In this document: positions 59,340 through 64,000 of the stretch, piece after piece
How the letters are laid out: every line of letters starts with the position of its first letter
How positions within the stretch are numbered: the first letter of the stretch is position 1
Program-made: the position numbers and the translations under genes
The notes under the pieces: model-generated
Databases searched by the model: none
Seen by the model: only the letters and a program-made list of their open reading frames with translations
What the model was told of the DNA's origin: nothing
NCBI RefSeq assembly: GCF_023544465.1
Contig: NZ_JALPVL010000003.1
Coordinates: forward strand, 372,001 to 436,000
DNA from: Paractinoplanes maris
Lineage (GTDB): Bacteria > Actinomycetota > Actinomycetes > Mycobacteriales > Micromonosporaceae
DNA: 64,000 nt
Direction of reading: 5' to 3'

Positions 59340-61051
59340 ATGTTCCCCGGCGGCCGACCGGCCTATCCTGCTCGCATCGAAGAGCGATCGGTCCCCAGCC
59401 CGACGCTGCTGGTGAGTGTGGCCGTCGCCGCCCTCCTCGCAGCGGCGATGTCGATCGTCCTCGCCCGGCCGAGCGGCCATCTCGCGTCGGCCGGCCTGTT
59501 CGTGTGGATCCTTCTGGCGTACGTGTTCTGTGGGCTCCTCGCGTGGCGGCGGCGCCCCGGCAGCGGGTTCGGGCGGCTGATGGTGCTGGTCGGCTTCGGG
59601 GCCGCGCTGTCCAATCTCGCCTGGTCGGCCGACCCGGTGCTTTACACCGTCGGCCAGGCGCTCGACCTGCTCGTCGTGGCGCTGTTCCTGCACGTGTTCC
59701 TGGCGTTCCCCGACGGCCGGCTGCGGGGCCCGGCCCGGCCGCTGGTCCTCCTGGCGTACGCGGCCTCGGTCGGTCTGCAGTTGACGGTGATGCTGCTGGG
59801 CGGCTTCGGGGAGGACAACCTGCTCGTCGTGGCCGACGTGCCGGAGCTCGCCGACGGGCTGCACGCGGTCGAGCTGGTCGTCCTGAGCGGGTTGCTGCTG
59901 GCCGGGTGGGCCTTCTGGCCGACCGGCTGAGCAGCGAGCGCCGGGCCGTGCGGTGGCTGGTCGGCTTGTTCGCGCTGGGGCTGGTCGCGCTGGCCGTGCT
60001 GCTGGTCATGGGGCTGTTCGTCGCGGCCGGGTTCACGCTGGTGCAACGGGTGACGCTGGCTGTCCTGGGGCTGGCCCCGGTGGCTTTCCTGGCCGGGCTG
60101 CTCGACGCGCGCCTGGCCCAGGCCTCGGTGAGTGAGCTGGTGGTGGCGTTGCGGGCCGAGCCCGACGACCTGACGCCGGCTCTGGCCCAGGCGTTGCGCG
60201 ACCCGACCGTCTCGTTGCTCTACTGGCTGCCGCAATACCGCAACTGGGTCGACCACGACGGTTCGCCGCGGACGCTGCCGCCGTCGGCGACATTGATCCG
60301 GCGCGACGGTGAGCCGGTGGCGGCACTCGACCACCACCCGGCCGTCGAGCCGGGCCTCCTGCGGGCCGTGGTGGCGGCGGTCGAGATCGCCATCGACAAC
60401 GGCCGGTTGCGAGCCGAGCTGCGGGCCGGGCTGGCCGAGGTCCGAGCCTCGCGCGCCCGCGTGCTCGAGGCGGGCCGTCAGGAACGCCGCCGCCTCGAGC
60501 GCGACCTGCACGACGGCGCCCAGCAGCGCCTGGTCGGGCTGTCGCTGCGGCTGAGCCTGCTGGAGTCCCGGCTCACCGGCGACCCGACGGCCGGCCTGGC
60601 CCTGCGGGAGGCGCGGGCGGAGGTGGCGACGTCGCTGTCCGAGTTGCGCGACCTGGCTCACGGCCTCTATCCGGCCGTGCTGAGCGGGCACGGTCTCGCC
60701 GTGGCCCTCGAGTCGGTGGCGGCGCAGGCCGTGGTGCCGGTGCGGCTCAGCGTGGGCATCGACGGGCGGCTGCCCGAGCCGGTCGAGGTCGCGGCCTATT
60801 ACGTGGTGTGCGAGAGCCTGACCAATGTGGGGCGGCACGCCGGAGCTTCCCGTGCTTCGGTCGAGATCTCGCGGGCCGGGCCGGCGCTGGTGGTGGAGGT
60901 GGCCGACGACGGGACGGGCGGGGCCGACAGCGGCCAGGGCAGCGGGCTGCGCGGGCTGGCCGACCGGGTCGAGGCCCTCGGCGGCACACTGCGCGTGTGG
61001 AGTCCGGACGGCGGCGGGACCAGGGTGCGGGCGGAGGTGCCGTGCGGGTAG
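59340..61051 (+). pseudogene. Sensor histidine kinase with a frameshift
   Basis: The N-terminal membrane part (TLLVSVAVAALLAAAMSIVL, then LLVVALFLHVFLAFPDGRL) is in frame 1 until a stop at 59928-59930. Just before it, at GGGTGGGCC (59908-59916), the sequence continues in another frame as LLADRLSSERRAVRWLVGLF, then the membrane segments, HisKA_3 motif RRLERDLHDGAQQRLVGLSL and HATPase_c ([32 protein letters not shown]). One base in the G-run explains it. It may be a real mutation or a sequencing error, since the downstream regulator is intact. Confidence 0.82.
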
Positions 61052-61707
61052 TGATCGCCGAGGACAGCGTGCTGCTGCGCGAGGGGCTGGCCCGGTTGCT
61101 GGCCGACGCGGGCTTCGACGTCGTGGCCCGCTGCGGTGACGCCTCATCTCTGCTCAGCGCGGTCGCCTCGCTGACGCCGGAGGTCGCGGTGGTCGACATC
61201 CGGATGCCACCGACGCACACCGACGAGGGCCTGCAAGCGGCGCTGACGATCCGCGCCGACCACCCGGGCACGGCCGTCCTGATGCTCTCCCAGCACGTCG
61301 AGCCGGCGCTCGCCATGACGCTGTTCGCCGACTCGGCGGCCGGGGCCGGCTACCTGCTGAAAGATCGGATCGGCGAGGTCGCCGAGTTCGTCGGGGCCGT
61401 GCGCCGGGTGGCCGGGGGCGGCACGGCGGTCGACCCGATCATCGTGTCGTCGCTGGTCGGGCGGCGGCGTCCGGACGATCCGCTGGCGGCGCTGACTCCC
61501 CGCGAGCGCGACGTGCTCGAGCTGATGGCGAGCGGCCACTCCAACCAGGGCATCGCCGACCGGCTCCACCTGACGCTGCGGGCGGTGGAGAAATACGTGT
61601 CGAGCGTCTTCGGCAAGCTGGGACTGCCCGCCACCGGCGCGGAGTCGCGGCGGGTGCTGGCCGTCCTGTTGTTCCTGCGGCCGGAAACCGGCCGCAATCG
61701 CGGCTAG
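61042..61707 (+). CDS. NarL/FixJ-type response regulator
   Basis: 221 aa. Receiver domain with acidic residues in [14 protein letters not shown], phospho-Asp in [16 protein letters not shown] and Lys in [11 protein letters not shown]-terminal LuxR-type helix-turn-helix ([37 protein letters not shown]). GTG start preceded by GGAGG, overlapping the kinase stop by 10 nt. Its own stop TAG is part of the -10 hexamer of the next gene. Confidence 0.94.
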   Translation: MRVVIAEDSVLLREGLARLLADAGFDVVARCGDASSLLSAVASLTPEVAVVDIRMPPTHTDEGLQAALTIRADHPGTAVLMLSQHVEPALAMTLFADSAAGAGYLLKDRIGEVAEFVGAVRRVAGGGTAVDPIIVSSLVGRRRPDDPLAALTPRERDVLELMASGHSNQGIADRLHLTLRAVEKYVSSVFGKLGLPATGAESRRVLAVLLFLRPETGRNRG

Positions 61708-61710
61708 CGT
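61705..61710 (+). promoter_or_regulatory. -10 hexamer TAGCGT, overlapping a stop codon
   Basis: TAGCGT ends 6 nt before the ATG at 61717. Its TAG is the stop codon of the response regulator gene. Confidence 0.5.
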
Positions 61711-61716
61711 CGTCTC

Positions 61717-62850
61717 ATGTCGCCGACCTGGTCCTCGGTCATCGCCCGGCGGGTCGCCCGCAACCACCTGGCGTCGCCCGGCGACAGCCCGGCCGCCGTC
61801 GTCGCGGCGATGTGCGGCGCCCACGCCCAGGTCATGTCCGCGGGCGAGGTGTCGGTGGCGATGCGCCTGCCCGAGGCGACCCGGGCGGACGTGCACGACG
61901 CGCTGTGGACGGACCGGACGCTGGTCAAGACCTTCGGGCCGCGCGGCACGGTGCACCTGCTGCCGGCCCGCGATCTGGGCCTGTGGACCGGGGCGCTGGC
62001 CGCGCTGCCGCACTCGACGCCGTTCGCAGCCGACGTCCGGATGACCCCGGAGCAGAATGCCCGCGTCGTGGCGGCGCTGGACGACGCCCTGCGAACCGCC
62101 GGCGACTGCCTGACAGTGGACGAGCTGTCGGCCGCCGTGGTCGCGCGGGCCGGTTCGTGGGCGGGCGACCTGGTCATGCCCGCGTTCCAGACGTGGTGGC
62201 CGCGGTGGCGGCAGATCGTCGGCTCGCCTCTGACTCAGGGTGTGCTGTGCTTCGGGCCGCAGCGGGGTCGCAAGGTCACCTACACCAGTCCCGCGGTGTG
62301 GGCGCCGGAGTCCAGGCCGTGGGAGCCCGAGCCGGCGCTGCGCGAGCTGATCCGGCGCTACCTGTGGTCGTACGGCCCGGCGACACCGGCCGAGGTGGCC
62401 CGCTGGCTGGCCGCTCCCCCACCGTTCATCACCAAGGTCTTCGGTTCACTCGACCTCCAACCGGTGACGATCGACGGCGCGCGGACATGGCTGCTGGCCG
62501 GCGACGACACCTTCCCCGCGCCGGCGGCTTCGCCGAGCGTCCGCCTGCTGCCCTACTTCGACGCGTACGCCGTGGGCGCGCACCCCCGCAGCGAGACCTT
62601 CCCCGGCGCCGCCTTCGATCGGGCGCTCAACCGTGGCCAGGCCGGCAACTACCCCGTCCTCCTGGTCGACGGCCGGGCGGCCGGGGTCTGGCACCAGCGT
62701 CGCTCCGGCCCCCGCGTCCACGTCACGGTCGAGCCGGTCTCCGACGTCCCGACGACCGCGCTGAAAGCCGAGGTCGAGCGACTGGGCCACATCCTCGGCG
62801 CGACCCCCACCCTCACCGTCGGCGCAGTGACAGTGGGCCCGCACGCCTGA
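61717..62850 (+). CDS. Winged-helix DNA-binding domain protein (HTH_42)
   Basis: 377 residues of the COG3214-type family: VIARRVARNHLASPGDSPAA at the N-terminus, WTDRTLVKTFGPRGTVHLLP, GDLVMPAFQTWWPRWRQIVG, and WSYGPATPAEVARWLAAPPP in the middle, then LLPYFDAYAVGAHPR and YPVLLVDGRAAGVWHQRRSG. Related proteins (AlkX-like, YcaQ-like) are DNA glycosylases or crosslink repair enzymes. Here the Asp/Gln active motif is not certain, so I call only the fold. Confidence 0.85.
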   Translation: MSPTWSSVIARRVARNHLASPGDSPAAVVAAMCGAHAQVMSAGEVSVAMRLPEATRADVHDALWTDRTLVKTFGPRGTVHLLPARDLGLWTGALAALPHSTPFAADVRMTPEQNARVVAALDDALRTAGDCLTVDELSAAVVARAGSWAGDLVMPAFQTWWPRWRQIVGSPLTQGVLCFGPQRGRKVTYTSPAVWAPESRPWEPEPALRELIRRYLWSYGPATPAEVARWLAAPPPFITKVFGSLDLQPVTIDGARTWLLAGDDTFPAPAASPSVRLLPYFDAYAVGAHPRSETFPGAAFDRALNRGQAGNYPVLLVDGRAAGVWHQRRSGPRVHVTVEPVSDVPTTALKAEVERLGHILGATPTLTVGAVTVGPHA

Positions 62851-62890
62851 CCATCGGGTGGTCCCTCCGCGGACGCGGCCTCCTGCCCGG

Positions 62891-63847
62891 TCAGCCCGCG
62901 ACGGGGACGACCGCCGGATTCGGGTCCGGGTCCAGGGCCACGTCGGGGTCCGTGGACTCGGAGGGGATCGAGGCGATGCCGGCCAGGATGAGGGCGCCGC
63001 CGAGAATTTGCAGCGGGGTCAGCGCCTCGCCCAGCACGAGCCAGGCGAAGATCGAGGCGAAGACGACCTCGAGCAGGCCCAGGAACGACGCCAGGCGCGA
63101 GCCCAGCCGGGACGAGCCGGCGATCCCGGTGGCGTACGCGATGGCCGTGCCCGCGATGGCCACGACACCCAGCGGGACCCACCAGGGCGCGGTGCCGCCG
63201 AGCATCGGGACGTCGCCGCCGACGGTCTCGAGCGGCAGGGCTCCGGTCAGGCCGAGCAGCCCCAGCGTCAGGCCGCCGAGCAGCAGACCGGAGCCGGCCA
63301 GGGCGACCGGCGGCAGTCCGTCGGCCGGGCGGGCGGCGACCACGAAATACACGGCGCAGCCGACCGCGGCGGCGAGGGCGAACACCAGCCCCAGCGGGTC
63401 GACCGCCTGCAGGGCACCGGGGCCGATCACCAGCATGAGACCGCCGACGGCGAGCACCGAGCCGAGCAGCACCATGGGCCGGGGCATCCGCCGGGTGGTG
63501 GCCCAGGCCCACAGGACGAGCAGGAGCGGCGCCTGATATTCGATCAGCAGCGCCGTCGAGACCGGGACGCGGGCGATCGCCGCGAAATAGGCGAGCTGGG
63601 TGAACGCGACCGCGATCAGACCCATGCCGAGCACCCGCCAGCGGGCCCGCCACAGGGCCGACCAGCGGCCGCGCAGGGCGAACAGCACGAACGGCAGGAG
63701 CACGATGCTGCCGGTCAGGGCGCGTACGGTGACGGCGGCGGCCGGGGACCAGCCGGCCTCGAGGAGTGGCTTGATGAACGCACCTGACGTGCCGAACGAG
63801 ATGGCAGACAGGGTCATCGCGGCCAGGCCGACGTGTTTGGTCTTCAT
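62891..63847 (-). CDS. EamA/DMT-family exporter
   Basis: 318 residues, ten membrane helices in two EamA halves (GLAAMTLSAISFGTSGAF and WWVPLGVVAIAGTAIAYATG). The second half ends with LASFLGLLEVVFASIFAWLVL and a short acidic tail. It exports small metabolites such as amino acids. GGAGG lies 6 nt before the ATG. It is divergent from the CGNR-like regulator, with shared repeats in the 81-bp spacer. Confidence 0.9.
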   Translation of the reverse strand: MKTKHVGLAAMTLSAISFGTSGAFIKPLLEAGWSPAAAVTVRALTGSIVLLPFVLFALRGRWSALWRARWRVLGMGLIAVAFTQLAYFAAIARVPVSTALLIEYQAPLLLVLWAWATTRRMPRPMVLLGSVLAVGGLMLVIGPGALQAVDPLGLVFALAAAVGCAVYFVVAARPADGLPPVALAGSGLLLGGLTLGLLGLTGALPLETVGGDVPMLGGTAPWWVPLGVVAIAGTAIAYATGIAGSSRLGSRLASFLGLLEVVFASIFAWLVLGEALTPLQILGGALILAGIASIPSESTDPDVALDPDPNPAVVPVAG

Positions 63848-63880
63848 TTCGCCTCCGTTCACCTGCTGCTGTCATGAGCT

Positions 63881-63934
63881 AAATTGCTTACAGTCCTGAC
63901 GCTAGGCCGGTCCCAGTGAGGAGTCAAATTGCTT
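63881..63934. promoter_or_regulatory. Direct repeat AAATTGCTT x2 between exporter and regulator
   Basis: AAATTGCTT occurs at 63881-63889 and 63926-63934. The second copy covers the probable TTG start of the regulator gene. Probably an operator for autoregulation. Confidence 0.5.
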
Positions 63935-64000
63935 TTTGCCCCTGACACGGTGGAGTCGCTGGACTTCGTGGTGGCGCTGGCCAACACGTCGCCGGACAGC
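63929..64000 (+). CDS. CGNR/ABATE-domain regulator, 3' end outside window
   Basis: TTG start preceded by GAGGAG, then LLFAPDTVESLDFVVALANT, the ABATE-domain beginning of CGNR zinc-finger regulators. Only 24 codons are visible before the window ends. It is divergent from the EamA exporter, an arrangement typical of a regulator and its target. The start codon lies inside the repeat AAATTGCTT. Confidence 0.55.
   Translation, partial: MLFAPDTVESLDFVVALANTSPDS

Overview
The window is 64 kb of very GC-rich DNA. It has GTG and TTG starts, tightly packed genes, ATGA overlaps and many short extracytoplasmic proteins. It looks like the chromosome of a filamentous actinomycete, probably of the Micromonosporaceae (Actinoplanes-like). 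Support comes from an AfsR/SARP-type regulator, a DivIVA protein, an LCP ligase, an ECF42 sigma factor, an F420-type oxidoreductase and a sortase-E-type LALTG surface protein. The genus is inferred from gene style, not proven. I saw no rRNA, tRNA, CRISPR array, prophage or complete biosynthetic cluster.

Layout. 1-10 kb: end of a SARP/NB-ARC regulator, two secreted proteins, a fragment of a DHFR-like gene, a DrrAB-type ABC exporter, a YjbR-like protein, a DivIVA protein, an unknown protein and a DUF3500 protein. 10-19 kb: SIMPL protein, ECF42 sigma factor with its YCII partner, a VOC protein, a giant HEAT-like repeat protein behind an aldehyde dehydrogenase, and a trypsin-like protease with a terminator. 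19-20 kb: a decayed IS5-family element with 21-bp ends, then a gene-free stretch with a promoter. 20-28 kb: LCP protein, methyltransferase, several lipoproteins, a luciferase-like oxidoreductase, an MBL-fold lipoprotein, an orphan substrate-binding protein and a lipase. 28-36 kb: GNAT acetyltransferase, a 1178-residue subtilase, a coupled SDR-queA pair and a GAF histidine kinase with its response regulator. 36-48 kb: arginase-fold protein, a membrane sensor without output domain, the operon DUF305 - nitronate monooxygenase - thiolase-like - serine hydrolase, an LVIVD protein and an MMPL transporter. 47-57 kb: divergent VOC and phosphotransferase genes, a GH3 glycosidase, an alcohol dehydrogenase, a 17-bp minisatellite, an LALTG surface protein, and a small membrane protein coupled to a two-RCK potassium channel. 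57-64 kb: a decayed arsR-SRPBCC pair, DedA, a CPBP protease, a frameshifted histidine kinase with an intact response regulator, a winged-helix protein and an EamA exporter divergent from a CGNR-type regulator.

Two themes run across the window. First, at least fourteen genes have a TANNNT hexamer 5-8 nt before their start codon, the pattern of leaderless actinobacterial mRNAs. Two of these hexamers overlap the stop codon of the upstream gene, and one pair is packed into a 29-bp divergent spacer. Second, several genes carry perfect inverted repeats at their translation start: 15 bp over the DedA start, 9 bp over the MMPL Shine-Dalgarno, 12 bp next to the LVIVD Shine-Dalgarno and 9 bp in the LCP leader. 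These suggest control at RNA level. The most unusual DNA is the 17-bp TCCACA-core array at 52.5-52.8 kb.
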